Source: Pseudomonadota bacterium
GTDB taxonomy: Bacteria > Pseudomonadota > Alphaproteobacteria > SMXQ01
Assembly (NCBI GenBank): GCA_022562375.1
Contig: JADFPK010000069.1
Location: 1-8,668 of the forward strand
Direction: 5' to 3'
Length of the DNA stretch: 8,668 nucleotides
The position numbers and the translations under genes are program-made. Under the pieces are notes generated by a model. The model was not told the origin of the DNA. It saw only the letters and a program-made list of their open reading frames with translations, and made no database searches. Below are positions 1-6,468 of this stretch, in pieces. The number at the start of each line of letters is the position of its first letter. Position 1 is the stretch's first letter.

Positions 1-466
1 GCGTCGGGCCGCGTTCGCTCAAGGCGATATCGAAGCAGCGGCCGGTGAACTCGGCGATGCGGTCGGAACGGTTCACGTGGGCCTGGTACTTGGTGATGTT
101 CTCGAAATAGGGCAGCTGCTCGGTCTCCTGGAAACCGCCGAGGCCCTGGGTCGCCGTGCCGGTCTCCGGCGTGATGCAGACCACCGGCGAATGCGCCCAG
201 TAGGCGGCGGCGATGGCGGTGACGAAGTTGGTGATGCCGGGGCCGTTCTGGCCGATGCAGACGCCGGCGCGGTTGCTTACCCGCGAATAACCGTCCGCCA
301 TGTGGCCGGCGCCCTGTTCGTGCTGCACCGAGATGAAGCGGATGCCGGCGGGGACGAAAATGTCCAGCGCATCCATGTAGGCCGAGCCGACGATGCCGAA
401 GACGTCGGTGACGCCATGGGCGGCGAGGGTCTCGACGAAGGCTTCACTCGGTGTCATGCGGGTCAT
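1..466 (-). CDS. xsc: Sulfoacetaldehyde acetyltransferase-like TPP enzyme, N-terminal part
   Basis: This is the first 155 codons of a leftward gene; the rest lies beyond the left edge. The protein begins MTRMTPSEAFVETLAAHGVT and is the PYR (N-terminal) domain of a thiamine-diphosphate enzyme. Visible marks are the GIVGSAYMDALDIF segment near residue 24, the catalytic-type Glu50 in VQHEQGAGHMADGYSR, IGQNGPGITNF near residue 70, and GLGGFQETEQLPYFENITKY near residue 105. This pattern is closer to Xsc than to acetolactate synthase. Xsc converts sulfoacetaldehyde plus phosphate to acetyl phosphate and sulfite in the cytosol, the last step of taurine and isethionate dissimilation. The ATG at 466 has GGAGG at 480-476 about 9 nt upstream. 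It diverges from the HOT-type dehydrogenase. A related TPP decarboxylase with another substrate cannot be excluded, because the cofactor-binding C-terminal domain is not visible. Confidence 0.8.
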   Translation of the reverse strand, partial: MTRMTPSEAFVETLAAHGVTDVFGIVGSAYMDALDIFVPAGIRFISVQHEQGAGHMADGYSRVSNRAGVCIGQNGPGITNFVTAIAAAYWAHSPVVCITPETGTATQGLGGFQETEQLPYFENITKYQAHVNRSDRIAEFTGRCFDIALSERGPT

Positions 467-720
467 GGCGGTTCTCCTCCACTAATTCTTCCGTGGGCGC
501 CCCCGCCTCGGATGAGGCCAGGCAAGACACCCCCTGGGACGTCGATGGAACGCCCGCTTTGGCGGCGATTCTGCCATAGCCGGCGGTCGGCGACAATAGC
601 CACAGCACGATCCGGCCAGAACCGGGCCGACAGAGCCGGGCTAGCCACTTTCACCGTTCCATGACAACGGCTACAATAGGGTGCGTTATCTCGGGAGTTC
701 GCGGTCAGGGAGGATCGGGC
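467..720. promoter_or_regulatory. Divergent intergenic region between xsc-like gene and HOT gene
   Basis: About 254 bp separate the two divergent start codons. A rightward sigma70-like promoter can be proposed: TTTCAC at 649-654, a 17-bp spacer, and TACAAT at 672-677. This would start transcription near 684, giving a leader of about 37 nt before the TTG at 721. The -35 match is weak (about 3 of 6) and the -10 is good (5 of 6). I found no convincing leftward promoter and no clear operator palindrome. Divergent layout would suit one shared regulator, but no regulator gene is in the window. Confidence 0.35.
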
Positions 721-2043
721 TTGGCCTGTTGTCATTATTTCGCGCCGACCGGCGCCGGCGATACGGCGTTCTCCGTCGACGTTTCGGCGATAACCTTCGG
801 GCCGGGGGTGCTCGCCGAGGTCGGCGACAACGCCCGCGGTCTCGGCGTCTCCAGGGCCGTCCTGATGACGGACAAGCGCGTCGGCGCGCTCGAGCACGCC
901 GCCGTCGTCAAGCGATCGCTCGAGGATGCCGGCATCGACGTCGTCGTCTATGACGAGGTGCGCGTCGAGCCCACCGATGACTCCTTCAAGCAGGCGGCGC
1001 AATTCGCCAAGGAGGGTGGTTTCGACGGCTTCGTTTCGCTTGGCGGCGGCTCGGTGATCGACACCTGCAAGGCCGCCAACCTCTATTCCACCTATCCGGC
1101 CGATTTCCTCACCTACGTCAACGCCCCGATCGGCGGCGGCGCGCCCATACCCGGACCGCTGAAGCCCCATATCGCCTGTCCCACCACCTCGGGCACGGGC
1201 AGCGAATGTACCGGCATCGCCATCTTCGACCTCACGGAGATGCGCGCGAAGACCGGCATCGTGTCGAGGAACCTGCGCCCGGCCCGGGCCATCGTCGATC
1301 CCAACGTCACCCGCACCCTGCCGAGGAACGTGGTGGCGGCGAGCGCCTTCGACGTGCTTAGCCACGCCGTCGAATCCTACACCGCCCGGCCCTTCACCAA
1401 GCGCGCGCCGCCGGCCAGCGCCAGCCTCCGGCCGCAGAGCCAGGGCGCCAACCCGTGGAGCGACCTCGGCTGCCGCGAGGCCATGCGGCTGCTCGGCGCC
1501 TACATGGTGCGCGCGGTCACCGACGCCGGCGACTTCGAGGCGCGTTCGCAGATGATGTGGGCGGCGACGCTGGCGGGGATCGCCTTCGGCAATGCCGGCT
1601 GTCACGCCCCCCACGGCATGTCGTACTCGGTTTCCGGCCTGGTGCGCGATTTCAAGCCCGAGGGCTATCCCGACGATCGGCCGATCATCCCCCACGGCTT
1701 CTCGGTCATCGCCAACGCGCCTTCGGTGTTCCGCTTCACCGCGCCCGCCTGTCCCGACCGGCATTTGGACGCATCCGGGTACTTAGGCGCTGATCTTGGG
1801 GGCGCCGGTCTCGGGGGCGCCGGCGAGGACGATGCCGGCGAGGTGTTGTCGGCGCGCATCATCTCGCTGATGAAGGCGACGGGGGTCCCCAACGGCCTCG
1901 GCGGCCTGGGATACGGCGAAGAGGACATCGGCGCCCTGACCGAAGGCTCGTTCCCCCAGCGCCGGCTGCTCGATAACGCGCCCCTGGAGATCAGCAAGGA
2001 GCGCCTCGCCGGTCTTTACAAGGATGCGCTGGCCTATTGGTAG
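721..2043 (+). CDS. Hydroxyacid-oxoacid transhydrogenase (iron-type alcohol dehydrogenase, ADHFE1/HOT family)
   Basis: A 440-residue group III (iron-type) alcohol dehydrogenase. It resembles human mitochondrial ADHFE1 along its whole length, including CHYFAPTG at the N-terminus, [37 protein letters not shown] and [18 protein letters not shown]. The nucleotide-binding GGGS is at about 108-111 and PTTSGTGSE at 154-162. Expected metal ligands are Asp211 and His215 ([11 protein letters not shown]), His298 (APHGM) and His325 (IPHG), all present. HOT enzymes oxidise 4-hydroxybutyrate to succinate semialdehyde while reducing 2-oxoglutarate to D-2-hydroxyglutarate. I chose the TTG start at 721 because GGGAGGA at 708-714 sits at ideal spacing and homologues start at this ACCHYF segment. 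An in-frame ATG at 661 would add 20 unconserved residues and lies upstream of the likely promoter -10. A glycine-rich [11 protein letters not shown] stretch near 360 looks slightly expanded. Its exact substrate here is uncertain. Confidence 0.88.
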   Translation: MACCHYFAPTGAGDTAFSVDVSAITFGPGVLAEVGDNARGLGVSRAVLMTDKRVGALEHAAVVKRSLEDAGIDVVVYDEVRVEPTDDSFKQAAQFAKEGGFDGFVSLGGGSVIDTCKAANLYSTYPADFLTYVNAPIGGGAPIPGPLKPHIACPTTSGTGSECTGIAIFDLTEMRAKTGIVSRNLRPARAIVDPNVTRTLPRNVVAASAFDVLSHAVESYTARPFTKRAPPASASLRPQSQGANPWSDLGCREAMRLLGAYMVRAVTDAGDFEARSQMMWAATLAGIAFGNAGCHAPHGMSYSVSGLVRDFKPEGYPDDRPIIPHGFSVIANAPSVFRFTAPACPDRHLDASGYLGADLGGAGLGGAGEDDAGEVLSARIISLMKATGVPNGLGGLGYGEEDIGALTEGSFPQRRLLDNAPLEISKERLAGLYKDALAYW

Positions 2044-2077
2044 GGCCTGTTTTTCCCCGGAACCGAGTAGCCCATAG

Positions 2078-3052
2078 ATGACCTTCCTGCAAATCGCCGC
2101 CGGCTTCGTCCTGTTGTTGTTGGGGGCCGAGTTTCTGGTGCGCGGCGCCGTGGCGCTGGCCCGGCGGCTCAAGGTCTCGCCGATGGTAATCGGCATGACC
2201 ATCGTCGCCTACGGCACCACGGCGCCGGAACTGGTGGTCAGCCTGGAGGCGGCGTTGACCGATGCCCCGGCCATCGCCGTCGGCAACGTGATTGGCAGCA
2301 ACATCGCCAACATCCTGTTGATCCTCGGCACCGCGGCCGTCATCTATCCCATCGCCTGCAAGCCGCAAGCGCTCAAGCGCGACGGCGCGGTGATGCTGGG
2401 GGCGGCGATCCTGATGGTGGTCTTGGGGCTGACCGGCGCCATCACCGCCGTCCAAGGCGCGGTCATGCTGTTGGCGCTTATCGGTTTGACCCTATACGCC
2501 TATTGGTCGGAGCGGCGGAACTCCGCCTCCGCCGATCTGTTGAGCCGCGAGGCGGAGGAATTCGCCGAATGGCCGCGTTCGCCGTGGGCGAGCCTGATGG
2601 CCGTCATCGGCGGCATCGCCACCGTCGTTTTCGGCGCCCAGATCCTGGTCGCCGCCGCCGTCGAGTTGGCCCGTACCTTCGGCATTTCGGAAGCCGTCAT
2701 CGGCTTGACGCTGGTCGCCGTCGGCACCTCCCTGCCCGAGCTCGCCACCGCCGCCGTCGCCGCCTACCGGCGTCACGCGGACATCGCCATCGGCAACGTG
2801 GTCGGCGCCAACACCTACAACATCCTCGCTATCCTCGGCGTCGTCTCGATGGTCGAGCCGCTGACCATCCCGGCCCAGATCGTCGCCTTCGACATCTGGT
2901 TCATGCTGGCGGCGACGGTCGTGCTTTTGGCGACGATCCTGGCGAGGGGGGGCCTTAGCCGCGCCGTCGGCGCCGGGTTCCTGGCGGTCTACGGGGTTTA
3001 CCTGGTGGTGGAATATACCGGCATCGCCGCCGGCGTCACCATTGCCGGGTGA
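2078..3052 (+). CDS. Calcium/sodium antiporter, CaCA superfamily (YrbG type)
   Basis: A 324-residue inner-membrane cation exchanger with about ten hydrophobic segments and the two inverted alpha repeats that define the CaCA superfamily. Alpha-1 has GTTAPELVVSLEAAL (46-60) and GNVIGSNIANIL (69-80). Alpha-2 has GTSLPELATAAVAAY (216-230) and GNVVGANTYNIL (239-250). The paired acidic residues Glu51 and Glu221 are the expected ion ligands. A charged cytoplasmic loop (about 144-169, SERRNSASADLLSREAEEFAEWPR) separates the halves. Alpha-2 carries GANTYN where GSN(I/V)FN is commoner, a small departure that may affect ion choice. Length is typical of the family. It starts 34 bp after the HOT gene on the same strand, so co-transcription is likely, though no strong ribosome binding site is seen (only CCGAG upstream). 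It ends 18 bp from the convergent DUF1194 gene. Confidence 0.93.
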   Translation: MTFLQIAAGFVLLLLGAEFLVRGAVALARRLKVSPMVIGMTIVAYGTTAPELVVSLEAALTDAPAIAVGNVIGSNIANILLILGTAAVIYPIACKPQALKRDGAVMLGAAILMVVLGLTGAITAVQGAVMLLALIGLTLYAYWSERRNSASADLLSREAEEFAEWPRSPWASLMAVIGGIATVVFGAQILVAAAVELARTFGISEAVIGLTLVAVGTSLPELATAAVAAYRRHADIAIGNVVGANTYNILAILGVVSMVEPLTIPAQIVAFDIWFMLAATVVLLATILARGGLSRAVGAGFLAVYGVYLVVEYTGIAAGVTIAG

Positions 3053-3070
3053 GTGCCGCGCCGGCCGCCC

Positions 3071-3937
3071 TCACATGTCGTCGACGTCGAATAAGTCTCG
3101 CCGCCGTTCGCCGTAATCGCAAGGCGGACCGATGTGCGCCGCCGCCGGCCGCAGCATGGAAGATGTCGCCGCATCGGCGGACGCCGCCGCCGCGCCGGGC
3201 GGCATCTTGGGTGTTTTCCCGGCGATCTCGAGGATGAGCTTCCTCAGGATGGCCGAACCGAAGTCCTTGAATCGGCTGGTGACGACGATGAAGGCGCCGG
3301 GCCCGCCGATGACGCAGTCCATATAGTAGAGATCGAGATTGCGCATGGGTGCGCGGCCAAACCGGCTCGGCCGGTCGTTGATGATCGGCAGACCGTTGAT
3401 GGTAATGCCCTTGGCAAGGGCCGCATCCCGCGCGACGGTCACCAGCCCGCCCCAGTTGTTGGGCCCGTCGCCGGATATATCGACGACCTTCCGTTGACTC
3501 TCGAATTCGTTGGCCTCGAAGAACGGCACGGCGAAACTTATCGCCGAGCCGATCGCCGTCCGGCTCGCGGTCTCGGGCGGCGCTCCCGTGAGCCTGGCGG
3601 CGAAGGCAAGGGCGCTCGCCTTATCGTGGATGAGGGTCCAGTCGGCGATGACCTTCATGTGTCCGTAGCCCGCCCACTCATAATAGGCGGCGGCGATGCG
3701 GCCGTGGGCGCCGCGGCGGATGGCTTCGAGGACTCTCGGATGGCGGAAGGCGGCGATATAGCCGGCGCGCTGGAGCACCGCTTCCTCGTCGTCGATGCTG
3801 CCGGAGACGTCGACGGCGAGGGCGAGTTCGAGGTCGACCTCGATTTCCTCCTCCGTCGCCGTGGCCGCGCCAGGCCCGGCGGCGACGGCGAGGACCGCGG
3901 CCAGAACCAAGACGAGATAGGAATTGGGGCGCTTCAT
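3071..3937 (-). CDS. Secreted DUF1194 (VWA-like) protein
   Basis: A 288-residue protein starting MKRPNSYLVLVLAAVLAVAA, a clear Sec signal peptide with likely cleavage after ATA near residue 28, so it should be periplasmic or exported. The DUF1194 domain follows: LELALAVDVSGSID (37-49) gives the metal-binding DxSxS motif (Asp43, Ser45, Ser47), SRTAIGSAI supplies the Thr at about 127, and DISGDGPNNWG (153-163), GITINGLPI, YYMDCVIGGPGAF and LRKLILEIAG are family hallmarks. The function is unknown; the fold suggests a metal-dependent adhesion or scaffold role. I chose the ATG at 3937 because GAGAG at 3950-3946 lies 8 nt upstream; an ATG at 3943 and a much longer reading from 4048 are less likely. 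About 45 residues after the domain form an Ala/Pro-rich tail ending in an acidic FDVDDM, which is unusual. It lies 132 bp downstream of the TauE-type gene and may be co-transcribed. Confidence 0.9.
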   Translation of the reverse strand: MKRPNSYLVLVLAAVLAVAAGPGAATATEEEIEVDLELALAVDVSGSIDDEEAVLQRAGYIAAFRHPRVLEAIRRGAHGRIAAAYYEWAGYGHMKVIADWTLIHDKASALAFAARLTGAPPETASRTAIGSAISFAVPFFEANEFESQRKVVDISGDGPNNWGGLVTVARDAALAKGITINGLPIINDRPSRFGRAPMRNLDLYYMDCVIGGPGAFIVVTSRFKDFGSAILRKLILEIAGKTPKMPPGAAAASADAATSSMLRPAAAHIGPPCDYGERRRDLFDVDDM

Positions 3938-4069
3938 CAACATCGCTCTCGATCGAGAAGCCTCTCCTGACGGGGCCTCATTACAGACCGCGCGGCCGGC
4001 GGCTTCAAGCCGAAATCTTCGCCCGGCCTCTCCCCCGCGCCTCGTCATCGGCCCGTTATCGATTGTGCT

Positions 4070-4900
4070 CTACGGTTGGGTGAAGGCGACCCAGAACAAC
4101 GGCAGGGCGACGACGACCATCACCACGCCCATCAAGCGCTTGAGGGTTCGGGGCGACATCTTTCCCGTTTGCCTCGCCCCGAGATAGGCGCCGGCCATGG
4201 CCGCGGGTGCGATGGCGGCGAACACCGCCCAGTCCACCTCGAGATGCAGCATATGTCCGAGGAATCCCAACATGCCGGCGAGGAAGCCGATGGCGAGGTT
4301 CGTCCCCGCCGCCATCCTCGGGTCCAGGCCGAGGCCGTGTATCATCGCCGGCAGGCGGAGTTGGCCGAGGAGGAGACCGACCACGCCGCCGAAGAGGCCG
4401 ATGGCGAACCCGAAGCCCATCTCTTTCAGGCGCCGGCTCGGCGATGGCTCGACGGCGCCGGCGGCGACAGGCGCGGGTTCGGCGGCGCTTCGGTCTTGGG
4501 GCCGGTCCTCGCCTCCATTCCTCAGCAATTTGAAGCCGTACCAAATCGACATCATGCCGACGACGACGAGCAACACCTCCCGCGGCGCCAGGCCGGCGTA
4601 AAAGCCGCCGAGGAAGGCGCCGGCCATGGTCGGTATCCCCATGAAGGCGACGATGGGGAAATCGATGCGGCCTTCGCGAAAATGTCGCCACGCCCCGGCG
4701 GCGGCGACGAGCGATCCGATAAGGATGTTCGTCCCCGCCGCGGTGAGGGGGTTCTCCGCCGCCCAATAGACCAAGAGCAGCCGGGGCCGGCCGAGGGCCA
4801 GTCCCATCATGCCGCCGAGAAATCCGGTGGCGAAACCACCGAGGCCGATGGCAAGGAGGCGGAAGACCAATACCGGGTCGATGGATTGCGTCCAGCCCAT
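4070..4900 (-). CDS. TauE/SafE-family (DUF81) membrane anion exporter
   Basis: A 276-residue inner-membrane protein with about eight hydrophobic segments in two homologous halves. GFATGFLGGMMGLALGRPRL (about 22-41) with AAGTNILIGSLVA (55-67) is echoed by GFAIGLFGGVVGLLLGQLRL (164-183) with AAGTNLAIGFLAG (197-209). This duplication and the AGTN motifs identify the TauE/SafE (sulfite/sulfonate exporter) superfamily. The halves are joined by a charged Pro/Ala-rich cytoplasmic linker (about 127-158). The usual GGG of the first half is replaced by LALG, marking a divergent subfamily. Substrate is not provable from sequence; sulfite export is attractive because an Xsc-like gene lies about 3.6 kb away, but the genes are not linked in an operon. 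I annotate the ATG at 4900. An in-frame TTG at 4921 with GTGAG 9 nt upstream is a real alternative that would add seven residues. Confidence 0.85.
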   Translation of the reverse strand: MGWTQSIDPVLVFRLLAIGLGGFATGFLGGMMGLALGRPRLLLVYWAAENPLTAAGTNILIGSLVAAAGAWRHFREGRIDFPIVAFMGIPTMAGAFLGGFYAGLAPREVLLVVVGMMSIWYGFKLLRNGGEDRPQDRSAAEPAPVAAGAVEPSPSRRLKEMGFGFAIGLFGGVVGLLLGQLRLPAMIHGLGLDPRMAAGTNLAIGFLAGMLGFLGHMLHLEVDWAVFAAIAPAAMAGAYLGARQTGKMSPRTLKRLMGVVMVVVALPLFWVAFTQP

Positions 4901-4921
4901 GCCGGTTTGTAGCCAATTCAA

Positions 4922-5348
4922 GCCCTAGAACTCACTTTACATAGAAGGGTGACAGATCTGACGGCCTTGCGGGTTCCCTCAGGCCAGGCGCCGTGTGGCG
5001 CGCCCTGGGGCGCCACCGGGTGGTCCCACGGCGTACCATATATGGAAAGTTTTGGTGATTGGACCACAAAATTTAGTTGACGCCGGGACTCGGCACCTGT
5101 AGATACTAGCCCGCCGGTGCTTGGATGCGGGGTCCAGATCCTGACGCAAACCGGGGGCCCGGCGCGACTTCGACTCCCATCGAGCCGATATCGCGCCGGG
5201 CCTTTGGCTATGCGCGTTGTCATGCGCGGGGGAGGAATGGCGTGGCCGGACTCTGCGCATTAAAAAAGAGGCGCATTAAAAGAGGCGCCAGGTGCGCGGA
5301 CGCGGGGTCCATGCAACGTGTTCCGAAGAACACTCCTGACGCCTCTCC
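4922..5348. other. Gene-free segment with small palindromes and direct repeats
   Basis: No convincing gene is present; open frames here lack family features and sensible starts. It contains a GC-rich hairpin, GTGGCGC (4995-5001) with GCGCCAC (5010-5016) and no T-tract; a perfect 10-bp palindrome CCATATATGG at 5036-5045, possibly an operator near the leftward TauE-type gene; and an imperfect tandem duplication GCGCATTAAAAAAGAG / GCGCATTAAAAGAG at 5255-5284. There is also a GCGGGGTCCA repeat at 5127-5136 and 5302-5311, and a perfect hairpin GTGTTC-CGAA-GAACAC at 5318-5333. The last resembles the opening of the tandem units that begin at 5361 and may be a decayed copy. Confidence 0.5.
5077..5107 (+). 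promoter_or_regulatory. Possible promoter reading toward the tandem array
   Basis: TTGACG at 5077-5082 matches the sigma70 -35 box at five of six positions. TAGATA lies at 5100-5105 after a 17-bp spacer; alternatively GATACT at 5102-5107 follows after 19 bp. Neither -10 is strong. If active it would transcribe rightward into the repeat array, where no rightward gene exists before 5963, so the product would be untranslated RNA. It is a weak sequence-only call. Confidence 0.25.
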
Positions 5349-5360
5349 TCGGATCAAGCT

Positions 5361-5646
5361 GTCCGAAGACTTTCTGATCCGTCGGACCGTTCCGCCCGAA
5401 GGCTTCCTGACCCGGTGGACCGTTCCGTCCGAAGACTTCCTGGCCCGTGGACCGTTCCGCCCGAAGGCTTCCTGATCCGGTGGATCGTTCCATCCGAAGA
5501 TTTCCTGATCCGTGGACCGCTCCGCCCGAAGGCTTCCTGATCCGGTGGATCGTTCCATCCGAAGATTTCCTGACCCGTGGGCCATTCCGTCCGAAGACTT
5601 CCTGGTCCGGTGGATCGGTCCACCCGAAGGCTTCTCGACCCATGGA
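5361..5646. repeat. Tandem array of 32/33-bp units in a 65-bp higher-order repeat
   Basis: Eight full units and one partial unit start at 5361, 5394, 5427, 5459, 5492, 5524, 5557, 5589 and 5622. Two subtypes alternate: type A has CCGAAGAYTT and type B has CCGAAGGCTTCCTG. From unit 3 on, A units are 32 bp with CCGTGG and B units 33 bp with CCGGTGG, giving a 65-bp composite. The composite at 5459-5523 is nearly identical to that at 5524-5588; their B halves match exactly. Each unit contains a short palindrome GAAG-N-CTTC, and several contain GATCC-GGT-GGATC. GATC occurs eight times between 5351 and 5621. Minus-strand frames stay open through the array in all three registers, but a 65-bp period shifts frame every repeat, so I treat the array as non-coding DNA. 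It ends about 60 bp before the DnaA-box cluster. Confidence 0.92.
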
Positions 5647-5674
5647 TATGATTAACCGTTTGGTTCTTGGCCGC

Positions 5675-5754
5675 AACAATAATTTCATGTAAAAACGAAA
5701 ATATCTGTGGATAAAAATCCGACTATTACACAATGTATACACAGGTTTTCCACA
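5675..5754. other. DnaA-box cluster with AT-rich stretch, candidate replication origin (oriC-like)
   Basis: Positions 5675-5720 are only about 24% GC (11 of 46) in an otherwise GC-rich window, resembling a DNA unwinding element. TGTGGATAA at 5706-5714 is the exact reverse complement of the high-affinity DnaA box TTATCCACA. On the plus strand three 9-mers follow head to tail: TATTACACA (5724-5732), GTATACACA (5735-5743) and TTTTCCACA (5746-5754). The last fits TTWTNCACA fully and the first two differ at one position each. Their starts are exactly 11 bp apart with 2-bp spacers, the spacing used by DnaA oligomer arrays in the E. coli origin. The tandem array sits just to the left, and neighbouring genes point away on both sides. 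No dnaA, hemE, parAB or gidA neighbour is visible, so a DnaA-titration or DnaA-regulated site remains possible. Confidence 0.6.
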
Positions 5755-5962
5755 TTACGGCATTTTTTGACAATCCACGTTGGGTATTCGGCCCATGTTG
5801 GCATTTCGGCGCCGTTCGGCCCGCTCGCGGTCAAGGGGCGGCCGGCTCGTCCGCCGTCGTCCGGTTACGGCGGTGGCGGCAATCCAGTCCGTGTAAATTG
5901 GCTTGCGATAATTTAGGATGCCGATCTTCGCGGTCGAATTCGGGCGAGGTGGAAGTGACGGC
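5755..5962. other. Leader region upstream of the thioesterase gene
   Basis: This roughly 208-bp stretch lies between the DnaA-box cluster and the thioesterase start. It opens with a consensus -35-like TTGACA at 5767-5772, but no matching -10 sits at 16-18 bp. The middle is GC-rich and featureless. I see no gene in it; an upstream in-frame ATG at 5918 lacks a spaced ribosome binding site. Confidence 0.35.
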
Positions 5963-6448
5963 ATGAACGAAAAAGTCGGGGCGGATGGGGTCGATCTTGC
6001 GGATCGCGACGGCTATCGCTTCTGGAGCCGCGACGTGTTGCGCTTCGCCGATCTCGATCCCAACGGCCATGTCAATAACATCGCCTACGCCGTCTTTTGC
6101 GAGAACGGCCGGGTGGCGTTCCGTGAATCCCACAATCCCAAAATGGAAACTGGCCGGGGAATGGAAACCGGCGCCGGGACCGACTTCGTCATCGTCCGTT
6201 TCGCCATCGACTACATCGGCGCGCTCTACTATCCGGGCGTGGTCGAGTGCGGCACGCGGGCGCTCGGCGTCGGGCGCTCGTCCTATCGGCTGGGGCAGGG
6301 GCTGTTCGGCGAAGATCGGTGCGTCGCCACCGCCGAATCGGTGATCGTCTGCATCGATCCCGAAACACGGCGCGCCCGGCCGATTCCCGACGGGCTTCGC
6401 CAATCGCTGCTTGGCGGCCTCGACCCGGCCCCCTCAGCCGGCGGCTAG
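5963..6448 (+). CDS. Acyl-CoA thioesterase, hotdog fold (4HBT/YbgC-like)
   Basis: A 161-residue single hotdog-domain protein. The signature FADLDPNGHVNNIAYAVFCENGR (28-50) matches the active-site loop and central helix of 4-hydroxybenzoyl-CoA thioesterase-like enzymes, with Asp32 the likely catalytic acid. FVIVRFAIDYIGALYYPGVVECGTRALGVGRSSYRL forms the following strands. Such enzymes hydrolyse acyl-CoA thioesters in the cytosol; the acyl substrate cannot be told. The ATG at 5963 has GGTGGA about 9 nt upstream and places the domain at the normal distance from the N-terminus; an in-frame ATG at 5918 would add 15 residues with no spaced ribosome binding site. An 18-bp near-perfect duplication (6143-6160 and 6161-6178) encodes METGRG-METGAG, a local insertion between the helix and the next strand. 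It is the first rightward gene after the origin-like region. Confidence 0.85.
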   Translation: MNEKVGADGVDLADRDGYRFWSRDVLRFADLDPNGHVNNIAYAVFCENGRVAFRESHNPKMETGRGMETGAGTDFVIVRFAIDYIGALYYPGVVECGTRALGVGRSSYRLGQGLFGEDRCVATAESVIVCIDPETRRARPIPDGLRQSLLGGLDPAPSAGG

Positions 6449-6468
6449 GCGCCGGCGGGCGGCGGCGG

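Noticed and set aside
463..1764. Long minus-strand open frame of 433 codons over the HOT gene
   Set aside because: It is antisense to a clearly conserved dehydrogenase, has no recognisable domain and reads as Arg/Gly/His-rich shadow protein.
3053..3070. Bidirectional terminator between the convergent antiporter and DUF1194 genes
   Set aside because: The 18-bp gap is GC-rich but forms no convincing stem-loop with flanking T-tracts.
4076..4912. Plus-strand open frame of 278 codons over the TauE-type gene
   Set aside because: The opposite strand encodes a coherent membrane protein with internal duplication; this frame is highly charged shadow sequence.
5361..5646. CRISPR array
   Set aside because: The units are contiguous with no unique spacers, and no cas gene is present.
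5220..5742. Overlapping minus-strand frames across the tandem array as protein genes
   Set aside because: The 65-bp period is not a multiple of three, all frames are equally open, and no ribosome binding site or domain supports translation.
5767..5795. Promoter at the consensus TTGACA downstream of the DnaA boxes
   Set aside because: No acceptable -10 hexamer lies 16-18 bp downstream, so it is noted only as a -35-like match.
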